Source: Kiritimatiellia bacterium (lineage in GTDB: Bacteria; Verrucomicrobiota; Kiritimatiellia; RFP12; UBA1067). From it: DNA of 56,282 bases. The notes beneath the pieces were generated by a model, which had not been told where the DNA came from, did not search any database, and saw only the letters and a program-made list of their open reading frames with translations. Position numbers and translations under genes: made by a program. Location of the stretch: positions 1 through 56,282 of the forward strand of contig JAGCVN010000032.1 of assembly GCA_017962315.1 (NCBI GenBank), written 5' to 3'. Positions 15,362 to 23,362 of this stretch are shown piece by piece. Within the stretch, counting starts at the first letter, position 1, and every line of letters starts with the position of its first letter.

Positions 15362-15862
15362 ATGGACAAGTTCAAGAACTTTCTGGGAAGCGGATTCGGA
15401 CTCGGCCTGATGCCGATCGTGCCGGGGTCGTTCGGCGCACTGCCGGGACTCGCCCTGCACCTCGCGCTCTGGTGGGCGGCCGCGGAATTCGGTTGGGGCG
15501 ACCTCGCGATCCGTGCCGGATGCCTGGCCGGCGCGGTGATCACTGCTGTCGTCCATTACTGGCTCACGCCGTGGGCGCAGGCGTACTGGGGAGATCCGGA
15601 TCCGCGGCACTTCGTGCTGGATGAAATCGTCGGTTATCTTTTCGTTCCGGTCTTCGCGTTTCCGATCGTGAAGTTCGAGTATATCCTGCTCGGATTCGTC
15701 CTCTTCCGTATTTTCGACGCGATCAAGCTTCCCGGCGCACGGTACATCGACCGCAACATCCACACCGCTTCCGGCGTGTTGTTCGACGATGTTGTCTCCG
15801 CCGCCTATTCAGCCGTCGCGCTTTCCGCCGTGATGTACTTCTATCCGCAGGGGGTGTTATGA
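15362..15862 (+). CDS. pgpA: Phosphatidylglycerophosphatase A
   Basis: PgpA removes phosphate from phosphatidylglycerophosphate to form phosphatidylglycerol at the inner membrane. The start at 15362 follows GAAGGAGGGG and gives 166 residues, normal for the family. An upstream in-frame ATG (15344) lies before that site. Visible family features are GFGLGLMPIVPGSFGALPG near the N-terminus, DPRHFVLDEIVGY with the catalytic Asp and Glu, and FRIFDAIKLPGARYID. At least three hydrophobic segments are visible. Its end overlaps the following dynamin-like gene as ATGA, so the two are likely translated together. Confidence 0.95.
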   Translation: MDKFKNFLGSGFGLGLMPIVPGSFGALPGLALHLALWWAAAEFGWGDLAIRAGCLAGAVITAVVHYWLTPWAQAYWGDPDPRHFVLDEIVGYLFVPVFAFPIVKFEYILLGFVLFRIFDAIKLPGARYIDRNIHTASGVLFDDVVSAAYSAVALSAVMYFYPQGVL

Positions 15863-17196
15863 ACAAAACCGGTGATTCTGCAACCACGTTGGAACAGGAA
15901 CTCAACAAATTGTATGAGAAACACCGTAAAACGGCGGCGCGTTTCGGTTATTCGTACCAGCGCGAGGCCGTTTCGATCGGTGCGCTCCCGTGTGTGTTGT
16001 TCATGGGCAATCACTCCTCCGGCAAGTCTACGTTGATCAACCACCTCCTCGGCGGCGGTCCTGTGCAGGACACGGGTGTCGCGCCGACGGACGACGGTTT
16101 CACCATCCTCATCTACGGGGAAGAGGAGAGTGACGCCGTGGGGCTTTCCGCCCTTTCCCTCCTGCCGCGCGAGAACGGGAAACTGACGGCGTTCGGTCCG
16201 AACTTCCTGAACAAGCTCAAGGTCAAGGTGCGGAACCGCGAAATCCTGAAACGTGTCGTCCTGATCGACAGTCCCGGCATGATCGACGCGCTCGAGGAGA
16301 GCATTCGGCGCGACTACGATTTCTTCGGCGCGGTCCACCGGATGGCGGAACTTTCAGACCTTATCATGCTCATGTTCGATCCCGACAAGCCCGGCACGAC
16401 CGGCGAGGCGATCGAGGCCTTGACCGGGCCGCTCGTCGGCATGTCGTTCAAACTCCGTATCCTCCTCAACAAGTGCGACCTTTTCCAGAACGTGTCCGAC
16501 TACGCCCGTGCCTACGGCGCACTCTGCTGGAACCTCGCCCATGCGATGCCCATCAAGGACCTGCCCAAGATCTACAGCTGCTACGTGCCGCAACCCGGCT
16601 GCATTCCACGAATCGGCGCCGAGGCGGGGATCGACGCCCTGCATCAGGTGGCAGACGAGATCCGGAACAGTGGTGAACGACGGACCGACAACGTCCGTGC
16701 CGCCGCCCACAAGGACTTCTCCTGCCTCGGTCTCCAGATGCGGATGATTCTGCGGTTGCGCGAGAACTTCAAAGGGGTCCGGATGAACCTCCTCTTCGGA
16801 TCGCTTGTCCTCTTCCTCGCCGTGACGGGCGCCGCTTATTTCACGTTGACGGAGCATTTCCTCCGCGAAAACCCTTCCGGGTTTGTCGCGTGGGCCGTCT
16901 ACCTGTCCGTCGGGGTGATCGCGCTCCTGACGGCGTGGGGCGCGTTCCTGTTCTCCCGCAAAGTGCTGTGCATCTACCGCGAAAACGCGCTGGCGCACCT
17001 CGATGAAATATTCGAGAAAGAATACGCGGACGAACTGGTGCAGGAAACACGCGACGACCTCCGCCAGTACTGGGAGCTGGTCAAGGTCGGCATCCGGAAT
17101 GCGTTCGACCCTTCCCGGAGTCCACTCCGTATTCCCTTCTTCGCCACCCAAAAACTGCAAGACGTACAGGCGGTGGTCAAACGCCTGGAAAGCTGA
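15859..17196 (+). CDS. EHD/dynamin-like GTPase with two transmembrane helices
   Basis: The 445-residue protein carries a complete dynamin-superfamily G domain: G1 GNHSSGKST (50-58), G2 around Thr77 in VAPTDDGFT, G3 DSPG (137-140) and G4 NKCD (204-207). The segment after G3 (RRDYDFFGAVHRMAELSDLIMLMFD) follows the pattern of eukaryotic EHD ATPase/GTPases closely. Two hydrophobic helices (about 311-332 and 343-366) follow, then a charged helical tail with predicted coiled-coil character. A membrane-bending or membrane-surveillance role is the family expectation; the exact function is unknown. Translational coupling to pgpA ties it to phospholipid synthesis. It is the last gene of the operon. Confidence 0.85.
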   Translation: MNKTGDSATTLEQELNKLYEKHRKTAARFGYSYQREAVSIGALPCVLFMGNHSSGKSTLINHLLGGGPVQDTGVAPTDDGFTILIYGEEESDAVGLSALSLLPRENGKLTAFGPNFLNKLKVKVRNREILKRVVLIDSPGMIDALEESIRRDYDFFGAVHRMAELSDLIMLMFDPDKPGTTGEAIEALTGPLVGMSFKLRILLNKCDLFQNVSDYARAYGALCWNLAHAMPIKDLPKIYSCYVPQPGCIPRIGAEAGIDALHQVADEIRNSGERRTDNVRAAAHKDFSCLGLQMRMILRLRENFKGVRMNLLFGSLVLFLAVTGAAYFTLTEHFLRENPSGFVAWAVYLSVGVIALLTAWGAFLFSRKVLCIYRENALAHLDEIFEKEYADELVQETRDDLRQYWELVKVGIRNAFDPSRSPLRIPFFATQKLQDVQAVVKRLES

Positions 17197-17616
17197 TTCA
17201 TATTTGCCACCATAAAGGATTTTTCTTCCAATCTGCAACAAAACCGGTGTGTGGTAAAAGCGATGGAAATTCAGAAGAGAATCGGTCGATAAGACAAAGG
17301 AACGCGCCCTTTATGGGCATTGTCTGAATCTCGAAAGAAACAAACAAGACACCCGGCGCGTGTGTTGGCGTTAGCTTCTCATATCATTCTGGAAAATACA
17401 AGAAAAATTTTGATATTTTCTGTCTTGGATGGGCGCATCCGCGAATCGTGCAACCGGTCTTTTGTCTCACACGGAGGAACGAGACAACCGGGACAACCGG
17501 GACAAACAGGACAAACGGGAGGGACGGGCTTTGTCCCGTCCGCGTCGCGACTGTCGCCTGTCGCTTGTCGTGCGAGGGGGGATTGTTTACAGATCGCAAT
17601 TGCCAACAGCGTTACG
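17197..17616. other. 420-nt intergenic region without a gene
   Basis: This is a convergent region between the dynamin-like gene and the propeller-like gene. It holds a small hairpin (GCCC-TTTAT-GGGC near 17310), an A/T-rich stretch (17390-17430), and a 9-nt tandem repeat followed by a hairpin, listed separately. No ORF here has convincing coding character. No standard terminator with a T-tract was found. Confidence 0.5.
17483..17541. repeat. 9-nt tandem repeat plus REP-like hairpin
   Basis: Four tandem 9-nt units lie at 17483-17518 (GACAACCGG twice, then GACAAACAG and GACAAACGG). A 7-bp hairpin follows immediately (GGACGGG, 17522-17528, with CCCGTCC, 17535-17541). It looks like a non-coding repetitive element; copy number elsewhere in the genome is unknown. 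Confidence 0.7.
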
Positions 17617-19758
17617 TCAGCGTGAGAGGATTTTGAAGAAAAGGCGCGGAGCCTGTGTCCGGACGGTGACGGTCGTCGTCACGTCCGCCCCTTCGACCGT
17701 GGTGTATTCGGCGCCGCCGAAAACCGGTGTCGCGTTGGTCAGGACGGCATACGACACGTTCTGCGTCGAGACGAACGTCAACTGCCACCCCGCATCCGTC
17801 CGTGCGAACGTCGTGATGTCGGGAACGGGCGGAAGAACCACGGCGGAAGGATCCGGAATGGTGACCATGGTGTCGCCCTCTATCGCATATTGTTCGTTAC
17901 CCGAAGACAGGCCCAGAAGTATAGAACCGGTAAGGGTGTAATTTCCATACTCCCCCGTCACCGTGTAGGTGAAGGTGTGTATTTCTCCTGCCAAACTTGT
18001 ATACGGAAGGTAGATATACGAGAAAGAAGACTGGCTTGCCGTTATTCCTTGTGGGATTACCTCGGTCACAATAAAAAATTGTACCCCTTCCGGTAACGAC
18101 ACGGTCAATGTGACGTTTGTCCCGTTGATGGTTCGTTTAATAAGCGGCGGCGGAACCGCCGCATAGGCGACAAGCAACGAATTCGTCTGGGTGGACTCGA
18201 TGGTGACAGACTGCGATTCCGGCGTGTAGTATCCCTCTGCGTCACGGAATGTGACGGTGTAGTTCCCTTCCGTCAGGTCGGCGAGCGCCCCGCTGGCAAG
18301 CCACGTCGCACCGCCGTCCACACTCCATGCCGCGCCCGCGTCCACGGCCCCGGCGGGTTGCAGGAACACGTGGAGGGTGCCGGGAGGGTTCGGGATGAAT
18401 GTCTCGCCGAGCCAGACTTTGACGTAACCGCATGGCTCATACGGCTCGTCACTCCAACGCGCCTCGGCATTCCAGTTGGTGACGCAGAAACCGCCGGACG
18501 CGAGGTTTGTCGCTTTGGTGCTTCCGCCGACGGCAAGCACATTATCTGAAAAGGCGACCGCGTCAGCCGTCGTCTCTCCGTCGCCTCCGATCCAGCCGGC
18601 GAAGAGGAGGGCGTTCCCGTCGGAGGGGAGGATGGCGGCGAATCCGCTGCGCGGCTCGCTGAACGCCGTGCCGTCGGTCGCTTCGAACCAGGCGGAGGAT
18701 GCCGTCCCGGCAACGGCGACACGGTTCGAGGCATCGACCGCAAGCGCGGAGATGGAGGCGGAGGAGGCGAGGTTGGTCGTCCAGACCCGCGTGAATCCGG
18801 ATCCGGAATCCATGAACTTGTAGAGCGCGCCGCCCGATGAACCGCCGAGCAGGAGAGTGCCGTCGGGGGCGACGGCAAGCGCGGTGATCGGGCTTTCGCA
18901 CGTCGCCGCATATACCTCCGTCCCGGTTGCACGGTCAAGCCGCTTCAGGAAACCGACGGTCGCCCCCGTCCCGTTCGTGCCCGCCCCCGCCAGGTAGAGC
19001 GCATCGTCGCCGGGGGCGGCGCAGGCATTGACGCGGCAGGAGACGCCGCCGCCGAGTAGGTTCGACCAGGCGACACCGCCGCCGGAATTGAATTTGTAGA
19101 CAAGACCGCCGGGACGGAATCCGTTCGTCGCACAGTCCGTGGAACCGGCGGCGTAGACACTGCCGTCCGGGGCGGCGGAAACGGCGTAAAACGCACTGTT
19201 CGACAGGCAGTCGAAGGAAAGGGAGAAACGCCAGTCTTCATCGAGCGAACCCGCGTCATAGCGGACGACCGTCGCCTCGGCGACTTCCCCCATCATGTCC
19301 GTCCCGGCGCCGGCGCAGACAAGCGCTCCGTCTGCGACGGAGAGGGCGGCGAATAGGTTGCGGGTGGTGGCGTTGTCTTCCGACTCAAGGAGCGAAAACA
19401 CGGGACGCGCGTTCACGCCTCCCGATACGGGGAGGTAGGCGGCAAACGCATCGCTGCGGGAGTAACCGGGGTCGTTACATGCGTAAACGCTTCCGTTCTC
19501 GTCGGTGCCTCCCAGATAACTTTGTCCGAGTACGCCGGCTAGGAAGAGGGTGTTGCCCGCCAAGGCGAGCGCCGAGACAGAATCGGACGGTTCGACATCG
19601 CGGTGCGAGAAAAACGCGGACCAGCTGGACGAAAAAGCAATCCCCTCGCCGAACCCGCGCCCGGCGGCAGACGCCAACGCGAAAACGGCGATTCCTCGCG
19701 CGAGGGCGGCGAACGCCCTCCTCTCACGGCAGTGTTCTTTTCCCTTCATGTCCATCAT
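17617..19758 (-). CDS. Secreted beta-propeller-like repeat protein
   Basis: The start at 19758 is chosen because GGGGA lies just upstream and a -10-like TAGAAT lies further up; the ORF extends 27 codons further without support. The 713-residue protein begins with a basic stretch and a hydrophobic signal-peptide core (GIAVFALASAAGRGFG). The N-terminal ~400 residues repeat a pattern such as ALAVAPDGTLLLGGSS and AVSAAPDGSVYAAGST, typical of delta-60 or propeller-like repeats. The C-terminal part contains Ig-like or bacterial-surface beta domains. The protein ends RLFFKILSR, an ending seen in secreted proteins of this group. No catalytic residues are evident. Probably cell-surface or secreted; function unknown. 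Confidence 0.7.
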   Translation of the reverse strand: MMDMKGKEHCRERRAFAALARGIAVFALASAAGRGFGEGIAFSSSWSAFFSHRDVEPSDSVSALALAGNTLFLAGVLGQSYLGGTDENGSVYACNDPGYSRSDAFAAYLPVSGGVNARPVFSLLESEDNATTRNLFAALSVADGALVCAGAGTDMMGEVAEATVVRYDAGSLDEDWRFSLSFDCLSNSAFYAVSAAPDGSVYAAGSTDCATNGFRPGGLVYKFNSGGGVAWSNLLGGGVSCRVNACAAPGDDALYLAGAGTNGTGATVGFLKRLDRATGTEVYAATCESPITALAVAPDGTLLLGGSSGGALYKFMDSGSGFTRVWTTNLASSASISALAVDASNRVAVAGTASSAWFEATDGTAFSEPRSGFAAILPSDGNALLFAGWIGGDGETTADAVAFSDNVLAVGGSTKATNLASGGFCVTNWNAEARWSDEPYEPCGYVKVWLGETFIPNPPGTLHVFLQPAGAVDAGAAWSVDGGATWLASGALADLTEGNYTVTFRDAEGYYTPESQSVTIESTQTNSLLVAYAAVPPPLIKRTINGTNVTLTVSLPEGVQFFIVTEVIPQGITASQSSFSYIYLPYTSLAGEIHTFTYTVTGEYGNYTLTGSILLGLSSGNEQYAIEGDTMVTIPDPSAVVLPPVPDITTFARTDAGWQLTFVSTQNVSYAVLTNATPVFGGAEYTTVEGADVTTTVTVRTQAPRLFFKILSR

Positions 19759-19840
19759 CCAAATCCCCGCCCGTAAAGGACACTTCGATTCTAGCACATC
19801 GACGTGTGCAAGGCTATCTTCGTTTTCAAGAAAATTCAAT

Positions 19841-19869
19841 TTGACAGACGGCGTAAAATGAGATATAGT
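19841..19869 (+). promoter_or_regulatory. Promoter of the CAU tRNA
   Basis: TTGACA (19841-19846) and TATAGT (19864-19869) are 17 nt apart, very near the sigma-70 consensus. They end 16 nt before the tRNA. Confidence 0.85.
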
Positions 19870-19885
19870 GACGTCTCCTTTTTGC

Positions 19886-19961
19886 GGCGGGGTAGCTCAG
19901 TTGGTAGAGCATCGGAATCATAATCCGCCGGTCGTGGGTCCGAGTCCCTCCCCCGCCACCA
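19886..19961 (+). tRNA. tRNA with CAU anticodon (probably elongator tRNA-Met)
   Basis: The cloverleaf is clear: acceptor GGCGGGG/CCCCGCC, discriminator A with encoded CCA (19958-19961), D stem GCTC/GAGC, and anticodon loop ATCATAA with CAU. The class is elongator Met or lysidine-modified Ile2; I cannot separate them by eye. Several positions are unusual. The T stem has a U-U opposition (GTGGG/CCCTC), the T loop reads TCCGAGT so position 55 is C instead of U, and the top anticodon-stem pair is U-C. The gene has its own promoter and terminator. Confidence 0.9.
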
Positions 19962-19975
19962 CTGCAAAAGCACGA

Positions 19976-20005
19976 GAAACCCCAGTAAAAGCGGGGTTTT
20001 TCTTG
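19976..20005 (+). terminator. Intrinsic terminator after the tRNA
   Basis: GAAACCCC (19976-19983) pairs with GGGGTTT (19993-19999) around a 9-nt loop and is followed by a T-rich tract. It lies 15 nt past the CCA end. Confidence 0.8.
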
Positions 20006-20112
20006 TTTTTAGCCCCCAAAACGTAAAATTGTTCCAATCCAAAACAATTTTACTTGATTTTGTGCTTTATGTTATGGTACAAGAGCCGAATCACTTGTGT
20101 GTGAGTTGAGAA

Positions 20113-20721
20113 ATGAGAAAGTGGTTCTATATCTTCTCGGTCATTCTGCTTGCGAAGTTTGCCAGTGCGACTTCGGCATTATGGTTTTGTATCTTGGCTG
20201 ATCAGGAAATACGAGAGGATGGTATTACCAAGTGGGATGTCGCGGATTGGATGACGGGCGACTCTGGGGACGGCGGGGCTGCGGGAAAAGAGGTCGCCTT
20301 CCGTATCCGGGTGTTCGGCGAGGGGGTCGGCGAAGATACCTTTCTTCCGCTTTACTACACCTTGGTAGACCCGGAGACGGGAATTTCGGTAACCGATACG
20401 GCAACCGAGTTATCGCTAACGTTACCCTTGAATTTCCAGCAGGCTTCCGTAGGCGAATATGCGGATTACTCCCTCTCCCTTGAGTTGGGCACCATCGATT
20501 ACACGACGGATCCAGACGGTGAATTCATCACCTATGCCCGGACGGATGAGACGACGTTCGCGGCTCTTTCCTCCTACATTTCGGAGGGCGGTACTGCGCC
20601 GCCTCCGGGAGGTCAGTGGAATCCACTTATTTACGGCGTAGTGCCGGAACCGATGACAACGGGCCTTCTTTTCGCCGGCTGCATGTTGCTGGCGTTGCGC
20701 CGCCGTAATTTCGCCGCCTAA
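20113..20721 (+). CDS. PEP-CTERM sorted secreted protein
   Basis: The 202-residue protein has an N-terminal signal peptide (MRKWFYIFSVILLAKFASA). At the C-terminus is a textbook PEP-CTERM tripartite signal: VPEP near residue 178, the hydrophobic TTGLLFAGCMLLAL segment, and the basic end RRRNFAA. Such proteins are expected to be processed by an exosortase, which is not in this window. The mature part is acidic, Thr/Asp/Glu-rich and beta-rich, with no known domain. It probably sits on the cell surface or in exopolysaccharide. GAGTTGAG before the ATG is only a weak ribosome-binding site. Confidence 0.85.
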   Translation: MRKWFYIFSVILLAKFASATSALWFCILADQEIREDGITKWDVADWMTGDSGDGGAAGKEVAFRIRVFGEGVGEDTFLPLYYTLVDPETGISVTDTATELSLTLPLNFQQASVGEYADYSLSLELGTIDYTTDPDGEFITYARTDETTFAALSSYISEGGTAPPPGGQWNPLIYGVVPEPMTTGLLFAGCMLLALRRRNFAA

Positions 20722-20741
20722 ATTTCCATCCCGGAACAAGA

Positions 20742-20771
20742 TTGACAAACCGGGGCATAAACGGGGATAAT
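20742..20771 (+). promoter_or_regulatory. Predicted promoter of the isomerase/oxidoreductase operon
   Basis: TTGACA (20742-20747) and GATAAT (20766-20771) are 18 nt apart. The ATG follows 43 nt downstream, after the ribosome-binding site AAGAGGAAC. Confidence 0.75.
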
Positions 20772-20813
20772 GGGGTCTCACAATCGTGTTAACTTACCAA
20801 GAGGAACAAAACG

Positions 20814-21947
20814 ATGAACAATCCGATTTGGCTGATGACCTCGGCTTTCCCGAAACTCACCTTCGACCAGGTGGTGAAGAAAACGAAAGCGGCCGGTGCG
20901 CAGGGCATGGAACTGTGCGTCTTCCGTCGTGACGGAACCCGCAGGGATCATGTCGCGACGCACCTCAACTACGAGCGTTTCTCGCTCGAAGACGCGAAGA
21001 AGCTCATCGCCCGCCTGAACAAGGAACAGCTGCGCGTCTCCCTTGGCGCGTACGACAACATGATTGGCGGCGATCCCGCCGAGCGCGTCAAGAACCAGAA
21101 CCACATTCTGCGCCTTATCCGCATGGCGGCCCTTCTCGGCGGCGATGCGAACGACGTGGTGGTCGGTACGTTCGTCGGCTACAACCAGGAGCTGGGCAAG
21201 GAGGACGGCGGTTTCCAGAAGAACCTCGAAGAGTACAAGAAGGTTTTCGCGCCGATCGTGAAATATGCCGAGAGCCTTGGCGTCACGCTGGTCTACGAGA
21301 ACTGCCCGATGGAGGGATGGCAGGCGGCGACCGCGCCGACGACCTACAACAACCTGCCCTGCTGCCTCGCCGCGCGCAAGTTGATGTACGCCCTGATTCC
21401 CAGCAAGGCCCACGCGGAGACCTACGACCCTTCGCACGACGTGTGGCAGAACATCGATCCCGCCGACGTGCTGCTGGCGAGCGATTTCAAGCGTATCCGC
21501 CGCATCCACATCAAGGGTACGCGCTGCCTGAAGACCTCTGCCGCGATCCATTGGGGCCGTCTCTACCCGATGCAGCAGGTGGACGCCAAGCTCGCCAAGA
21601 AGGCGGGCGTGCCGCAGCCCGCCAACGAATGGGACCGCCATCACTACGAGCCTCGCCTTCCTGGTTTCGGCGGCAGCGACAGCATGGACTGGGCGTGTTT
21701 CCTCGAAGTGCTGAACGAGAAGAAGTACGCCTTCCCGTTCGTCATTGAGAACGAAGGCTGTAACTCTTCGCACACGGGCGATATGGGCGCCACGATGCAG
21801 GGGTTCGCCGCGACCGTCCTCAACACCGCGCCGATGGTCTGGCCGCTCGTCCCCGGCAAGGGCTACTTCTTCGACACGGCGAAGCTGCCCGCGATGAAGG
21901 AGACGGCAAAGAAGGATCTTCCCGTCGTCACGATGGATCAGCTGTAA
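20814..21947 (+). CDS. Sugar phosphate isomerase/epimerase-like TIM-barrel protein
   Basis: The 377-residue protein follows the AP-endonuclease-2/xylose-isomerase-like barrel: GAQGMELCVFRRDG near the start, the metal-ligand glutamate in TLVYENCPMEGW, and later FVIENEGC. Asp and His candidates are present in DPSHDVW and RRIHIKGTR. These families usually isomerise or epimerise sugars or inositols with a divalent metal. There is no signal peptide, so it is cytoplasmic. It is the first gene of a four-gene operon, followed after 23 nt by a Tat-exported FAD oxidoreductase. The pairing suggests catabolism of a sugar-like compound. The specific substrate cannot be read from the sequence. Confidence 0.8.
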   Translation: MNNPIWLMTSAFPKLTFDQVVKKTKAAGAQGMELCVFRRDGTRRDHVATHLNYERFSLEDAKKLIARLNKEQLRVSLGAYDNMIGGDPAERVKNQNHILRLIRMAALLGGDANDVVVGTFVGYNQELGKEDGGFQKNLEEYKKVFAPIVKYAESLGVTLVYENCPMEGWQAATAPTTYNNLPCCLAARKLMYALIPSKAHAETYDPSHDVWQNIDPADVLLASDFKRIRRIHIKGTRCLKTSAAIHWGRLYPMQQVDAKLAKKAGVPQPANEWDRHHYEPRLPGFGGSDSMDWACFLEVLNEKKYAFPFVIENEGCNSSHTGDMGATMQGFAATVLNTAPMVWPLVPGKGYFFDTAKLPAMKETAKKDLPVVTMDQL

Positions 21948-21970
21948 CCCGAAAAAAGGAAGAGGCCGTC

Positions 21971-23353
21971 ATGAACCTTTCCCGCCGTTCCTGGATGAAA
22001 AAGATGGGACTCGGCACCACCGCGTTCGGCGCGGGGATGCTGGGCGCGCGCGCCGATCAGTTCCCGACGGACGGCGATCCCGCGTATGCGGTGTTCGCCC
22101 GCAATCTGTTCAAGATCAAACCGACGATGCAGGACGTCCCTTCGGCCTTTCTGCGCGGCGGGAAGGTTGTCCAGCCGGAGCGCGAAATCCCCGTCTTTTC
22201 GACGGTGGACGTGGCGGTTGTCGGCGGCGGCTCGGCGGGATTCGCCGCGGCCGTCGCCGCAGCCCGCACGGGCGCGAAGGTCGCGCTCATCGAACGCTAC
22301 GGGAGCCTTGGCGGTCTTTTCACGAACGGGATGGTGTTGATCATCCTTGCGACGGTCTTCAAGGACGGCGGCGGACTGAAGCTCGCCACCGCCGGGCTTT
22401 GCAAGGAGTTTATGGATCGTCTTAAGGAGATGGGACCGGACGCGGTCACGCCGTTCCCGAAGAATTACGGTCAGCCGACGGCGGATCCCGAAGCGGCGAA
22501 AGTCCTGATGGACCGGATGGTCGAAGAGGCGGGCGTCGAAATGTTCTTCCATGCCTGGGGCGTGGATGTGATTCAGGACGGGCCCGCCGTTCAGGGCGTG
22601 GTTTTCGAGAGTAAGCAGGGCCGCCAGGCCGTGCTTGCCAAATGTGTCGTCGATGCCACCGGGGACGGAGACATCAACTTCCTCGCCGGCGGCGGTTTCC
22701 AGCAGATCTCCCATGCGATGGGATTCGTCTACCAGGTCGGCAACATCGACCGCATCGATTTCTCGAAAGCCCCCGCCGTGAAACGTCGCGCCTGGTCGGC
22801 GAATGAACCCGTGCGTTCCCTGCATTGGTTCAACAGCCTCGGCCCCAAAGGGAACGGGCTGGACGTCCGCGAACTCTCGAAGGCGGAGATCGCGCACCGG
22901 CGCGGTGCGTGGAACAAGGTTCAGAAGCAGAAGAAGGAACCGGGATTTGAGCAGATCTACCTCTCCAACACCTGCTCGATGCTCGGTCCCCGCGCGACGC
23001 GGTTGTTGGAGGGTGTCGCCACCATCAGCAAGGCGACGGCCCAGGCGCACACGACGTTCGACGACACGGTCGCCGTTTCGGGCGATGACAGGCGCGGACA
23101 TCCCACCCCGTTCGCGATCCCGTATCGTGCCCTGTTGCCGAAAACCGTCGATAACGTCATCTGTGCGGGGAGGTGTATTTCCTGCACGGCCGATCTGATC
23201 GACCGTGTGCGTTTGATCGCCCCCTGTTTCGTCACCGGGCACGCCGCCGGTGTCGCGGCTGCGATTGCCGCGAAATCGTCCACCCGTCCGCGCGATGTTC
23301 CGGTGAAGGCGGTTCAAGAAGTCCTGCTGAAACAAGGCGCGTATCTAGGTTAG
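21971..23353 (+). CDS. FAD-dependent oxidoreductase with Tat signal
   Basis: The N-terminus MNLSRRSWMKKMGLGTTAFGAGMLGARA is a twin-arginine signal with a hydrophobic core and a basic n-region (here read in two parts: the SRRSWMKK motif, then the GLGTTAFGAGMLG core). Export in folded, flavin-loaded form is expected. The FAD-binding Rossmann motif VAVVGGGSAGFAAA lies at residues 82-94, and KVALIERYGSLGG and CVVDATGDGDINFLAG complete the PF12831-type FAD_oxidored fold. The 460-residue length is normal. The substrate is unknown. Enzymes of this class in PVC genomes often accompany sugar isomerase-like genes, as here. Confidence 0.85.
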   Translation: MNLSRRSWMKKMGLGTTAFGAGMLGARADQFPTDGDPAYAVFARNLFKIKPTMQDVPSAFLRGGKVVQPEREIPVFSTVDVAVVGGGSAGFAAAVAAARTGAKVALIERYGSLGGLFTNGMVLIILATVFKDGGGLKLATAGLCKEFMDRLKEMGPDAVTPFPKNYGQPTADPEAAKVLMDRMVEEAGVEMFFHAWGVDVIQDGPAVQGVVFESKQGRQAVLAKCVVDATGDGDINFLAGGGFQQISHAMGFVYQVGNIDRIDFSKAPAVKRRAWSANEPVRSLHWFNSLGPKGNGLDVRELSKAEIAHRRGAWNKVQKQKKEPGFEQIYLSNTCSMLGPRATRLLEGVATISKATAQAHTTFDDTVAVSGDDRRGHPTPFAIPYRALLPKTVDNVICAGRCISCTADLIDRVRLIAPCFVTGHAAGVAAAIAAKSSTRPRDVPVKAVQEVLLKQGAYLG

Positions 23354-23362
23354 GCGGTCAAG

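Noticed and set aside
19836-20042. 68-codon ORF on the minus strand across the tRNA
   Set aside because: It reads the tRNA backwards, a well-known false ORF (GRDSDPRP type).
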